A stretch of 64,000 nucleotides of DNA from Diprion similis. Its lineage: Eukaryota; Arthropoda; Insecta; Hymenoptera; Diprionidae. The stretch spans positions 3,782,001 through 3,846,000 of the forward strand of contig NC_060118.1 in the NCBI RefSeq assembly GCF_021155765.1, read 5' to 3'. This document shows positions 54,398 through 63,898 of this stretch, piece after piece. Each line of letters opens with the position of its first letter. Position 1 is the stretch's first letter. A program made the translations under genes and the position numbers. Below the pieces are notes generated by a model. The model made no database searches. It had not been told where the DNA came from and saw nothing but the letters and a program-made list of their open reading frames with translations.

Positions 54398-56250
54398 TCA
54401 TTCTTCTTGGTTGGAATTATTTATATTGGGATTGCGGAAAGAAGATAACTTCTGATTTCCTACCGGTTGTCCGGATGAGGTGGCTGCGTCTCTGGAAGAT
54501 GACGTTGGGTTCACGATTTCCTGTTTCAGTTCCATATCCATCGATAAGTTAGGGTACATCGTTGGATGTACACGTTGAGGGTTCCAAGATATATTTAGGG
54601 CGTTGGGTTGCTGGGTTACAGGGACTTGTGGTACTGGTTCCTCTGGATCCGTATTCTTTGTTTTCTTGTTGCGGGCAAGATGTAGCAACAGATTGGTCAA
54701 GGAGTCCCATACGGCGCCCAGCATATGTAAGCTGCAGCCATATGCGTTTTTCAATGCGTAGGTGTGGATTACTGTATCGAGACAGAACTTGATAATCTGG
54801 TATAGGTAAAATATTCCTAGGAATCCAGCGCTGTAGGTTCCGAAATTCACGAGCCATCCCCACATCTGCGTCCAGGTATCTTCTGCAATTTTCTGTATGG
54901 CGTCTTCTGTTAGGAATTGCATAATGGAGAGTTTTTTGTTGGCAATTGCTTGTCCAGACATCCCTCTCGCCATGTCATTTAATATGGCCGGTCTCTCTGC
55001 GGGGAACATGATGTGATCACGTAAGCGTTCTAAGTCCTTAGCTGAATAAATTCCACTTGTTGCCAGGTTGCTTGGGCTGATATATTTCCACGTTGGAGAT
55101 GTTAGGGGTTCGACGACCGCAGGTTCTTCTGCTGATGTTAGTTCAGGCATTAATTTATACCGTTTGTCGTTAAAATGATATGTCACAGGTACGACGGGGT
55201 TGCAGTCAATCTGCATTCCTGTTTTAAGTAGCATGTGGCTTTTGGCAGATAGGAACATGCTAATGTTTCCTTTCATTACTGGAAGTTGTAGATAGCAGTC
55301 TTCAGTTTTCCTGATCTTCACATCGACAGGTATGCATTTAATAACATGAATGACTTCTCCGGCGGGCATTGCCATGCATCCGGGTCCTTTCATGAGCTGG
55401 TATGCGAATTCATCCGGGTTGCTCGCAGCTGTTGCCAACAAGTTTTTTAATACCTGTTGTTCGAGTTTGCATTTTTGCGTAAGCACGTCTCTGTAGAGGC
55501 TTGTCATTTGCGTTCGTAAATGTCTTTCAACGTAGACAAATTTAGAATTGACGTATGTGAACATGTCTAGATTAGTTGTCGAGATAGGCTTCATGTGAGC
55601 GAACGCGTTTTTCTTTGGTTCTTCCATGATTAATAGTTTAGGGTGTTCTGTACGAATTAGCGGGAAGCCGCACAATTGTTGTTGGCCCTTTTTGGTAAAT
55701 GCGAAGGTGAGATCTTGAGTGGTTACGGTGTATAGTTCTTCATAATTTTCGTCGTTGCTTTTGACCTTGACGGCTTTTCCTTCGTATAGAACATCGTATC
55801 TGTCTAGGTGGCAAAAGTGTCGTGGTACCGTTTCCCACAAGGTGTTTCCACCTTCGTAATCTATGCAGTTTCCAGCGTTGAAGTCACAATTGATTCCAGA
55901 TTGGAGAATGATCTTGTTGGAGTTTAGGTTGATTTCAGCCATGTAGTTTCTCAGAGTGATTTTTATGTGTCCTTGAACTATGACGTTGTTCCATGTGCCG
56001 TATTCGTCGGCATATTGTATTCCTTCACATGTTCCATCGATTCCGGTCGCGCCTCCCAGGCTGATTGTTTGCGTTATGGTGTCATTAGATTTTAGCGACG
56101 TGATGATAGTGGTTAGTCCGAGCCTCCAGGATTTGTATAACTGCATCTGGATGCATTCTTCCTTAGACACGAAGTGGATATATTCGCGTTGTCCATTCTC
56201 TACGGCCGATATATGAGAGTAGCAATACAAGGGGGATTCTGCGTAGAAAT
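54398..56250 (-). pseudogene. chuvirus-like glycoprotein (env), N-terminally truncated
   Basis: An open frame of about 615 codons without a genuine start: the upstream codons run into a stop near 56,255, and the signal peptide and first about 80 residues seen at 4,475-4,768 are missing. It contains the cysteine-bearing ectodomain with C-E-G-I-Q-Y-A-D-E-Y-G-T-W and S-G-I-N-C motifs, a membrane-proximal I-M-F-P segment, one transmembrane helix (about residues 462-482) and a 125-residue polar tail. Such glycoproteins mediate entry for chuviruses and have been captured by insect retroelements. It is followed by a polypurine tract and LTR, so it was an env gene. Apart from the truncation the frame is clean. 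Confidence 0.65.
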
Positions 56251-56370
56251 ACCTACTTTACCGGCAAAGCACCCTCCCCCCGCGGCCGCCCAGCCCGGAT
56301 GCAAACCCATCAAGGTTATCCCCACTCCGGCGAGCTGTCAGCGTTCTGCGTTACCATCACTTTGAGTCTT

Positions 56371-56531
56371 GTCGGTAAGGGGTTACCATCGTTTTGATTC
56401 TTGTCGGTAAGAAATCCCCTAGATTGATGTGCCGGTCGGTAAGAAACCCCCTAGATTGGCGTGCCGGTCGGTAAGAAATTCCCTAGATTGACGTGCTGGT
56501 CGGTAAGAAGTGCTCTGTCAGTTACCGTAGA
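56371..56531. repeat. 32-bp minisatellite, five copies
   Basis: The core GTCGGTAAG starts at 56,371, 56,403, 56,435, 56,467 and 56,499, an exact 32-bp period. Three central units share CCCTAGATTG-GTGC. It lies between the truncated env and the next repeat array. Confidence 0.85.
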
Positions 56532-56727
56532 TCTTACCCTTACCATGCCTATCGAGCGTGTTCGAGCAGGATCGAGAATCTGCCTTACCGAGTGCAACCG
56601 CGAACCCTCAAACGTTCGAGCGCACCTCCGTGAATCCTTCAACGTTCGAACAAGAATCCTCGCACGTGTCGCGTTGATAGCTTCCAGAAAGTTCTAAAAG
56701 ATTCTCCAACGATCGAGAGGTTTCGAG

Positions 56728-57225
56728 GCGGAAGTTCGACGTTGGGAGGCTTACGCAATGACTCCGACAAGCTTCGACTTGACGTCGAGCGGCCCGAGGT
56801 CGAAGGATTGCGGTGCGACGTTGAATACGACGACCCTGAACGAATTCTCGGAATTTTAGGCTGACAAACAGTTCTCGGAATCGGTCGACGAGTTTCGACT
56901 TGCCGTCGAAAGGCCTGCGTCCATCGGTTTTCGGTGCGACGTTGAATTCTGGAAGGTTCCGGAGCCGTGAGAAAGACCCTGAAGGCGGAAGTCCGACGTT
57001 GGGAGGCTTACGCAAAGACTCCGAAAAGTTTCGACTTGACGTCGAGCGGCCCGAGGTTGAAGGATTGCGGTGCGACGTTGAATACGACGACCCTGAACCG
57101 ATTCTCGGAATCTTAGGCAGACCAACAATTCTCGGAATCGTCCGACGTGTCGCGACTTGACGTCGAGAGGCCTGCGTCCATCGGTTTTCGGCGCGTCGTT
57201 GAATTCCGAAAGGTTCTGAAATTTG
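56728..57225. repeat. 257-bp tandem repeat with two alternating sub-units
   Basis: Two copies start at 56,728 and 56,985. Each is made of two related halves sharing CGACTTG-CGTCGA and CGGTGCGACGTTGAAT; the CGACTTG marks fall at 56,775, 56,896, 57,032 and 57,152. This is an A-B-A-B higher-order repeat rich in GACGTC-like sites. Open frames across it are by-products of the repeat. Confidence 0.8.
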
Positions 57226-57332
57226 TTAACGCTAACTCTTAACTAGCAGGGCAGAGGTTTTGAATCAACGGTTGATATTGGTAAAAACTTTTTTTTATTG
57301 ATAATAAAGAGTACAGTTTTACATGTTTGCTC

Positions 57333-57896
57333 TTATTCAACGGTATCCAGACCATCAAGCTCCGGACAGTAAGAATTAAGAACTGGTCGAGTAGATGCCA
57401 ACAGGCTTTTGTATTTCAACAGAAAATTTCGCAGTAACAATACGTTTTGAGCAGCACAGTTTGGATGTGATATAGAGTGATGTGTACAGTTCAATTTAGT
57501 ATCTGACATTTTGTTTAATTTTTGCAACGACGGACAACCCAAGTCCATCAGATCGACAACTTCAACGTTTTCGCCTAGAACTTTCTGCAGCTAAATCTTC
57601 TTCTCCAATCCTTTTACGTAAACCGTTGACGCGTCACGCAGCGACACGCATTCGACGGTGAAATTAAGCTTCTCTAAAGGTACGTCACCGCCTTCCCAGG
57701 ATAACCCGTGATAATTCCGTGACAGCCACAAATTTTCGCTCTTAAACGGAGCGAGTAAAGAATTCCAATCGTACGGCGGTTGGAAGAGAAAAATTGACGG
57801 GTTAGTTTCTTCGTTGACTGATATAACTGCCAACTCTTTTGGCGTAAAACCAGGGCCTGGTCTGTTGAATCCTTGCACGTCAACTATGAACTCCAT
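57333..57896 (-). pseudogene. conserved Maverick protein of unknown function (copy B)
   Basis: Counterpart of 14,796-15,392, from ATG 57,894-57,896 (M-E-F-I-V-D-V-Q-G-F). An in-frame TAG at about 57,591-57,593 stands where copy A has tryptophan (TGG to TAG). The remainder, with D-L-G-C-P-S-L and the N-C-A-A region, is open to the end. Confidence 0.7.
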
Positions 57897-57937
57897 CGTG
57901 AATAAGACTGAATCGAAAATCGCAGCCTTCAAGGTTT

Positions 57938-59155
57938 TTATACCAATTTTCTCACCCCACCACTCAGCGGATTATACTCGATTATACGATCGTGTAAAAT
58001 TAAGCAATAGGCAGATGTACCAGTGGGAAAGTTATTTTTAGCCTCAAATTCAATACGAATGTCAACCGGTCCAGATTTCAGAGCCTCGTTTTGTTTCGAA
58101 CAGTCGATGAATATCAGAGGTTCGTACTGTAGAAATTCCCTCTTAGTCAACAAAGGTTCGGGTTCCTTGCCGTAGTACGTAGCCTGGAAGTTGGCATACA
58201 TCTCGTACAGCAGTGCGAAGCGATTATGACTCATGTCCAGGTTCAGGTTACCGTACGGATAATAATCGGAATTCAAGAAGAGCTTGACGTCGGTGATGTT
58301 ACAGTGATCAAAATGGCTGGCATTTTTGTCGGCTTTGTTTTTCCGATTCGTTTGAAAACCGAGAATAACGAATCGCGGTTTCTCCAAATGAGTGGACGTT
58401 TTTACAGTCCACACGTGTTTCGTGGTTGCCGGTAGCAGAGGATATTCGTACATCTCCCAACTGCGGAAGCTCATGGAGACAGGTGTATCTTTCTCGATGA
58501 AATTCAACAGAGCAATTTTTCGTTGTTCCGAAAGCTTCACGTACGGTACTAACCATTCCACTTGATCGATCACGACTCGAAAGTCTTCGTCTTGATTTTG
58601 AACAATGGCATTTGAATCGCTCTTTGACCTTGTAAGAATCAGCTCATGCTTCGCGTTGACGATGATCTTGCGATAGTCTTCGGCAAAGCCCAATATCATG
58701 CTCAAGGGAATAACCACATCAAAGTTACCATCGGCGTCAGTTAATTTTTTCGTTTCTCGAACATCGAGCCATCCAGCGTTTTCCATGAGCGAACTCTGAC
58801 CAGGGTTGAGCGAGGCGAAACCCTTCAGCAGACTGGTTAGACCAACGTTTTTGCATTTGTCAATCTCTACAGCGTTTAGCTCGTACCGTACGTCTTCGAA
58901 CAGATGGCAGATGGCATTGTTGACCAGGGTTGTAACCGCTGCTGGACTGCCATCTGATTTGACCAATTTTCCCGAGATATGCAGCGAACTCTTGCTTGGT
59001 AATATGCATAAATCCTGATGCTGAACGGTGATGCGAATCTCGTCGCTGTTGTTAAAAGTTGATGACGCATACGGCTTGTGTGCATGTATTTCTTGGTGAG
59101 CGATCGACTCATCGAAGGCGACGGGTGTTTGAATGCTCAAGATTTCCTCCTCCAT
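57938..59155 (-). CDS. Maverick major capsid-type protein (copy B), intact
   Basis: A 405-residue protein from the ATG in strong context (TACCATGG) at 59,153-59,155. Features: T-F-N-N-S-D-E-I near the start, N-N-A-x-C-H-L-F-E, an N-x-V-E-I-D motif, and a C-terminal half with Y-P-Y-G-N-L-N-L-D and Y-N-P-L-S-G-G-V. The family corresponds to F54H12.2-like proteins in nematode and insect annotation and to the double-jelly-roll major capsid (hexon-like) protein of Polintons. It is the only unbroken capsid gene in the window, since copy A has a large internal deletion. It lies downstream of the 57-aa gene and penton gene on the same strand. Confidence 0.7.
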   Translation of the reverse strand: MEEEILSIQTPVAFDESIAHQEIHAHKPYASSTFNNSDEIRITVQHQDLCILPSKSSLHISGKLVKSDGSPAAVTTLVNNAICHLFEDVRYELNAVEIDKCKNVGLTSLLKGFASLNPGQSSLMENAGWLDVRETKKLTDADGNFDVVIPLSMILGFAEDYRKIIVNAKHELILTRSKSDSNAIVQNQDEDFRVVIDQVEWLVPYVKLSEQRKIALLNFIEKDTPVSMSFRSWEMYEYPLLPATTKHVWTVKTSTHLEKPRFVILGFQTNRKNKADKNASHFDHCNITDVKLFLNSDYYPYGNLNLDMSHNRFALLYEMYANFQATYYGKEPEPLLTKREFLQYEPLIFIDCSKQNEALKSGPVDIRIEFEAKNNFPTGTSAYCLILHDRIIEYNPLSGGVRKLV

Positions 59156-59192
59156 GGTACGTAGCAGACAACGAAACAGCAGAACCGCAGTT

Positions 59193-59366
59193 TTATTCGT
59201 TGGAAATTCCTCTTCCAAAAGGTGTCACTTTTAGACCCAGAGCTATCAGGAATTCCACGTTTTGGCGTGTTAACGGTTTGGGAATCGATCGATGACTGAC
59301 TTGATCGGGACATGCCGCCTTACTAATATAACTCTTGTTGGGTAATCTGTTATATACAATACCCAT
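59193..59366 (-). CDS. conserved 57-aa Maverick protein (copy B)
   Basis: Same length and position as the small gene in copy A. It starts M-G-I-V-Y-N-R, keeps C-P-D-Q-V-S-H-R-S-I and P-L-T-R-Q-N, and ends after T-P-F-G-R-G. It lies 3 bp after the penton stop and 37 bp before the capsid ATG, clearly within a capsid operon-like transcript. Function unknown. Confidence 0.6.
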   Translation of the reverse strand: MGIVYNRLPNKSYISKAACPDQVSHRSIPKPLTRQNVEFLIALGLKVTPFGRGISNE

Positions 59367-59369
59367 ATT

Positions 59370-60056
59370 TTATTGCGATTTGATGTGCAGTCTCACAGTT
59401 ATAACTTCTCCGCGAAAATTAACCAAGTCACCGTCTTGATCTACTAACCGAAGCTGTATGTGATCTATGGTCTTTACGGTGATCGGAAGATAAATGACGT
59501 GCGACGGCACTTCCACGATCTTATATCCCGGTGAAACGATGGGGAAAAATTCGTGAATAGTATAAACTTTGCGCTCGTTGACGTAGGCACCCGTTGTAAT
59601 GCTACATTCGACTCGCAACGCGTTGACCTTGAGAATAGCTACAGGCATATCCGATTGGTGAGTTTGGTTAGCCGTCAATACACGCGGTGTGAATCCAAGA
59701 AGCTGACCAATAGAATCACTAGGCTCAAAATTCACGACGTGGTTACATTTGATTTCGCTGCATAACGTATTATTGTTAGGTTTGATGCTGATTTCAATGT
59801 CTGTATTCTTCTTAGCGTCTTGAACATACTTTTCGATATCCTCAATTTCATAGCTGCCGGTAGATATGGTGACTACCTTATCACCTATGTACAATTTATT
59901 GTGGCCAGCGTCAACGTTGGGAATGGAATTGAAGGTTAACAATTCAATGAGACCGAGAGTGTAATTTTTGTCTGAAGCAAGTTCGATCGGGGGGAAATAT
60001 TGCGCTTCGAGAATCGAAGACGTTCCCGATATCGTTAACGTAAACGAATCATCCAT
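59370..60056 (-). CDS. penton-like single jelly-roll capsid protein (copy B), intact
   Basis: A 228-residue protein from ATG 60,054-60,056. Motifs: T-I-S-G-T-S-S at the start, F-P-P-I-E-L-A, T-F-N-S-I-P-N-V-D, T-G-S-Y-E-I-E-D and a C-terminal strand region ending V-R-L-H-I-K-S-Q. Length and predicted strand richness fit the minor capsid protein of Polintons. It is the only intact copy here; A is frameshifted and C is stopped and truncated. Confidence 0.75.
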   Translation of the reverse strand: MDDSFTLTISGTSSILEAQYFPPIELASDKNYTLGLIELLTFNSIPNVDAGHNKLYIGDKVVTISTGSYEIEDIEKYVQDAKKNTDIEISIKPNNNTLCSEIKCNHVVNFEPSDSIGQLLGFTPRVLTANQTHQSDMPVAILKVNALRVECSITTGAYVNERKVYTIHEFFPIVSPGYKIVEVPSHVIYLPITVKTIDHIQLRLVDQDGDLVNFRGEVITVRLHIKSQ

Positions 60057-60086
60057 GGCTGCAAGTGTTAGACTGCCTTCACTAAA

Positions 60087-60464
60087 TTATGTACGACGTT
60101 TATATAGCTCACCGCTCAGAATTTTCAGACACAAGTGTCCGCAATCGAACGTACCGTAATCTTGATATCTTTCATCGTTATATTTCACGCTACCAACACC
60201 GAGATATTGCACGAAGTCCAACGGAGGTTGAAGATGACCGAAACTGTCGAAATAGATGACATCGTTGCCACGTTTCTTAGACGCAACCCAGTGTGTCCCA
60301 GAACCGTCTTTATCGTCAAGATTGACGACGGCTGCCTCGTTTTTACGCGGTCCGTTTTTGGGCATTTCGTTTCGCATAAAGATACCTCGGAAATACGGAA
60401 TTTTCATAAATTTTGCATATTTCAACAAATCCCCATTGGTTAACGCTCGGCGTGGTAGCGTCAC
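60087..60464 (-). CDS. adenain-like cysteine protease (copy B)
   Basis: 125 codons with all catalytic motifs: G-T-H-W-V-A, Y-F-D-S-F-G and D-C-G-H-L-C-L. The frame begins at a GTG; the nearby ATG following the PLA2 stop (TAAATG) is out of frame, so the normal start seems lost. It acts on capsid precursors in related viruses. It lies 2 bp downstream of the PLA2-like gene. Confidence 0.7.
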   Translation of the reverse strand: MTLPRRALTNGDLLKYAKFMKIPYFRGIFMRNEMPKNGPRKNEAAVVNLDDKDGSGTHWVASKKRGNDVIYFDSFGHLQPPLDFVQYLGVGSVKYNDERYQDYGTFDCGHLCLKILSGELYKRRT

Positions 60465-60466
60465 AT

Positions 60467-61261
60467 TTAGTTTTTTGAAAGATGAAGACCAAAACCTTTC
60501 TTGTACGGTTTGAGATGGAGACCTTTACCCAATGCGATCGCTTCCGTTGTTTTGTTGTGCCGTTTACTGTCCTCTAATTCTCGTTTAGCCGCGCTCGCAT
60601 CGTTGACAGCTTTTGCTATACCTGCAGCACCCCCCGCTAATGCACCCGTAGCGCTTAGACCAGCAAAAATTGGTATGAGAAAAGGTAGAAATCCACCAAC
60701 TTTTGAGGGTACCGGTAGAATGCGCGGTGATCGCACGTTATGTTTACCACCTTCTTTTTTCACAGCTTCTCGAGCACCTTTCAGTGCAGATTTGATGCTT
60801 GTTTTCTCGTTGTGGCTCGGTATCATGGATTGCTTTGCCGCGCTTATGATTTTGTTCAAGGGAACGCTCTTGGGTTTTCGACAGCCCATGCCTAACTTTG
60901 TTTTTACCTTCATCGTGTTCGCTACAGCCCAAGCGGTTGCTTTTTCACCTAAATTTGCGTCTTTTGCTAAAACCCGTTTCCAGGCTTTCTCGGCTAATAT
61001 TCTATCCGCGACGTTTCTAGCCTCGAGATTTTCACGATTTTTAGAATATGATATATCGTGTTCCTTACACGCTGCGTCGAGAGGATTAATACCAGGATCG
61101 CCTCTCGCGAGTCTTTTCGCCAACTTTGTACAAGTACCTCAGTATTGGTAACCGGGAACATGTAGCTCGATCGGGAGTTTGTTGACGATGCTATTCACCA
61201 ATCCTCTCCCACGTGATCGTTTTTTCGAGGATCGCTTACAATCGCGTGTGTGCACAATCAT
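60467..61261 (-). pseudogene. parvovirus VP1-type PLA2-like protein (copy B)
   Basis: From ATG 61,259-61,261. A TGA at 61,139-61,141 (codon 41) sits exactly at the cysteine of the calcium-loop motif, and the loop glycine is also changed. Downstream the frame is open, with C-K-E-H-D-I-S-Y for the active-site helix and the Gly/Ala-rich hydrophobic segment. Confidence 0.75.
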
Positions 61262-61332
61262 GTTCGCTCTTCGACTGAGGGAAAGTCCTTATAAACGATG
61301 CATTTATAGAAAATCGAGCAGTCACGTTCGAG
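61262..61332. promoter_or_regulatory. bidirectional promoter, Maverick B
   Basis: A 71-bp gap between divergent genes with TTATAAACG for the plus strand (about 61,293) and, on the minus strand, CTATAAATGC (about 61,307). Confidence 0.5.
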
Positions 61333-62037
61333 ATGAAGTTTGAGACAAAATCGATCAAGCTACCTGTGGTGAACTTTGACAAATATACGCAGCAAAATGA
61401 AAAACCGAAAAAACGCCACGGTGAACTGTTACCGAGTAGTGTACGTGCGGTATTTTGTGGACCTTCTAACTGTGGCAAAACCAACGCATTGTTCTCACTT
61501 ATAACGCATCCGAACGGTTTGAGGTTTGAAAACCTGTACGTTTACTCAAAATCTCTCAATCAACCGAAATACAAGTTTCTCAGTCAAGTGCTTGAAAGCG
61601 TCGACGGTGTTAAATACTTCCCCTTTGACGAGCATAAGCACGTCATCGCACCGAACGAGACGCAACCTAACTCAATCATGATATTCGATGACGTAGCGTG
61701 CGAGAAGCAGGACAACGTACGCGCATACTTTTGTATGAGTAGACATCATGACGTAGACTGTTTCTATCTTTGTCAGACGTACGCGCGGATCCCCAAGCAT
61801 CTCGTACGCGATAACACTAACCTGCTGGTCTTATTCAAACAAAACAAAATGAACCTGAGACACGTATACAACGATCACGTAAACACCGATATGACGTACA
61901 CAGAGTTTAAAGACTTGTGTGTGGCATGCTGAAACGGTGACAAATATGGGTTCCTCGTGATCGACAAGGATCGAGAGCTCGACAACGGTCGATATAGGAA
62001 GGGATTCGACAATTTTATAAACATGACAAAGGAATAA
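61333..62037 (+). pseudogene. Maverick packaging ATPase (copy B)
   Basis: 235 codons from ATG 61,333 with Walker A G-P-S-N-C-G-K-T and Walker B I-M-I-F-D-D-V. A single TGA at 61,930-61,932 (CGA to TGA by comparison with copy A) removes the last 35 residues, after which the frame is open to 62,037. The catalytic core is complete, so a truncated protein could still be made. Confidence 0.8.
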
Positions 62038-62094
62038 AGTTGACGGTCATCGAGGGGAACGAAACAGTAGCGTTGCTGAGCTAGTTGTGTCAAC

Positions 62095-63003
62095 ATGCAG
62101 GAAATTCGGAAGGAAAAAGAAGTCTTGCGCCGTATTGCTCAAGCGAGTAATGCAATTCGACGGAAGCATAGAATCCTCAAGACGGGAAAAGAGTCGCTGC
62201 AGGAAACAATGAAGGATGTCTTCAAACCTGTGGTAACCCCGCTGCAGGAATTAGTCAACGTCTCTCGAGACACGGAACCTGTAAAGCAGGAGGTGAAGGA
62301 AGAAATCAAAACTGAAACGACGGATGAACCGAAGAACGAAATGGAATCTGAAGCTGAAGATTCTTTTGCAATTGCAGAGGAAGAGGATCAAACAATCACA
62401 GAGTCATCTGCAGGATTGGAAGATGAATATCTTAGAACGCTCGAGGATAAAAACAGACAGAACGAGCTGGATACTTCATACGGGGTACGGAACCTTTCTA
62501 CCGCCGGGCTGATGGTTGATGACTCACCGATAAGCTTCGAGCGCAATTCTATTCGCATAGGGAGTACAGTCTACCCGAAAACTCAAGGTCTGCTGGAGTT
62601 GTTGTTCAAGAAGATGCCGAACAGCGTTCACGTTACCCCCAACGACAAGAAGAATTACAAGAACATCCTTCTCGCAACAAATGCTCACAGAAAGTATTAC
62701 AGCGCCACCGAGCCTATCCGAAACACCCCTAGCGCCAAATTCAAGCACCTAATTGCAGAGCTGCTCAACATCAATACATCATCACCATCGTCATCGAAGC
62801 GTACGGGCAAAGGTGTTTTGCTACCTCAGGCTTGGGTTACACGACAGGGTGTTAAAACAGATTATATTTTCTGGGACGACGCAAACGAGTTGGTGGAACG
62901 TCTTCGTTTGCTTACGGCATCTCAAGCGGCTGGAAATACAAGTCACAACAACGAAATTATGTCGATTCTTGAAGAATTGCGGGAAGCTGGAATCATTTAT
63001 TAA
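62095..63003 (+). CDS. conserved Maverick protein of unknown function, 302 aa (copy B)
   Basis: Intact counterpart of 19,072-19,971. A basic helical N-terminus (I-R-R-K-H), an acidic middle (about residues 65-125), then conserved Y-G-V-R-N-L-S-T, L-L-E-L-L-F-K-K and F-W-D-D-A-N-E-L-V-E-R-L-R-L-L. The C-terminal half is much better conserved than the middle. Function unknown. Confidence 0.7.
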   Translation: MQEIRKEKEVLRRIAQASNAIRRKHRILKTGKESLQETMKDVFKPVVTPLQELVNVSRDTEPVKQEVKEEIKTETTDEPKNEMESEAEDSFAIAEEEDQTITESSAGLEDEYLRTLEDKNRQNELDTSYGVRNLSTAGLMVDDSPISFERNSIRIGSTVYPKTQGLLELLFKKMPNSVHVTPNDKKNYKNILLATNAHRKYYSATEPIRNTPSAKFKHLIAELLNINTSSPSSSKRTGKGVLLPQAWVTRQGVKTDYIFWDDANELVERLRLLTASQAAGNTSHNNEIMSILEELREAGIIY

Positions 63004-63036
63004 TCAATTCACACCGTTTCTGCAATCATTTACGAG

Positions 63037-63438
63037 ATGAGCGTCGACGTGTTTGGACGTCAGCTGAACAAAAACACAGCTGCGAGCACTCGAGGTTCTC
63101 CGGGTATCGGATTTCACGTAACAGCGGACGGGCACTACGATATACGCAACAAAAGACTATGCAATATAGCTGACCCCGTGGAGCCAAACAATGCTGTAAT
63201 TTTGAAAATCTTTCGTCGTAAATTCCACTTGCTGCAAAAACAACTCGACAATCTTGATCAAATGATCAAAGTATTGGATACCACCACAGGGAAAGCCTTG
63301 GACACCTTCTACACAGATTTTAGAACAGGCAGAGACCTGTCGATTCGAAACGCTGAAATTATTTCCAAATTGGATACCAGACTGAGAGCATTGGAAGATG
63401 AACGGGGAAAAGCTAGCGCTGGTGACGGAACTGCATAA
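63037..63438 (+). CDS. fibre-like coiled-coil protein (copy B)
   Basis: An intact 133-residue protein, the same length as copy A. M-S-V-D-V-F-G-R start, R-G-S-P-G-I-G-F turn, T-A-D-G-H-Y-D motif, then a coiled coil. Its 3' end overlaps the integrase start by 41 bp. Confidence 0.6.
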   Translation: MSVDVFGRQLNKNTAASTRGSPGIGFHVTADGHYDIRNKRLCNIADPVEPNNAVILKIFRRKFHLLQKQLDNLDQMIKVLDTTTGKALDTFYTDFRTGRDLSIRNAEIISKLDTRLRALEDERGKASAGDGTA

Positions 63439-63753
63439 GCCTGCACGCCGGAATTACCCACGTCGTCGTGTAAATTCAAAACCGTCTTCGAGAAAGGTTA
63501 TACTCCCAATTGGACGACTGAAATATTCACAATAAGCCGAGTGGAAAATACTCATCCTCTCACGTAAAAGCTCAAAGACTATCAAAATCAACCCATCGCT
63601 GGCGGTTTCTACGAACAGGAGCTCCTCAAGGTTGAACATCCGGACATCTATCTCGTGGAGAAGGTTCTCAAAAAGCGTGGAAAGAAATTATATGTTAAAT
63701 GGTTAGGTTTTGACAGTACACACAACAGTTGGATAAATGAATCTGACGTGTAA
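63398..63753 (+). pseudogene. Maverick integrase remnant (copy B)
   Basis: The first about 25 codons match copy A. A deletion near 63,473 then removes the entire catalytic core (more than 180 codons in A), joining to the C-terminal part out of frame. A TAA near 63,565 also interrupts the tail. The chromodomain-like end (Y-V-K-W-L-G-F) is recognisable. This copy cannot integrate by itself. Confidence 0.85.
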
Positions 63754-63898
63754 CATCATTATTGAATAAATGAGATTCTATTGCAAATAGGCATGTGTCT
63801 TTATTTTACATCCTATATAATTATATACAACCTTGTACAATTATATTTCATAACCTATAGATCACGGTACGGTAATTACAAAGCTCAAACGTATAAGC

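Noticed and set aside
56371..56531. Regular 32-bp repeats that resemble a CRISPR array
   Set aside because: Units are contiguous and similar over their full length, without unique spacers, and the context is a eukaryotic genome. It is a minisatellite.
56608..57160. Several open frames of 80-135 codons in the 257-bp repeat array
   Set aside because: They repeat with the DNA units and exist on both strands, so they are by-products of the satellite-like sequence.
60501..61151. 216-codon plus-strand frame over the PLA2-like gene of copy B
   Set aside because: Mirror of an Ala/Lys-rich coding strand; similar mirror frames occur over copies A and C, so it follows from composition.
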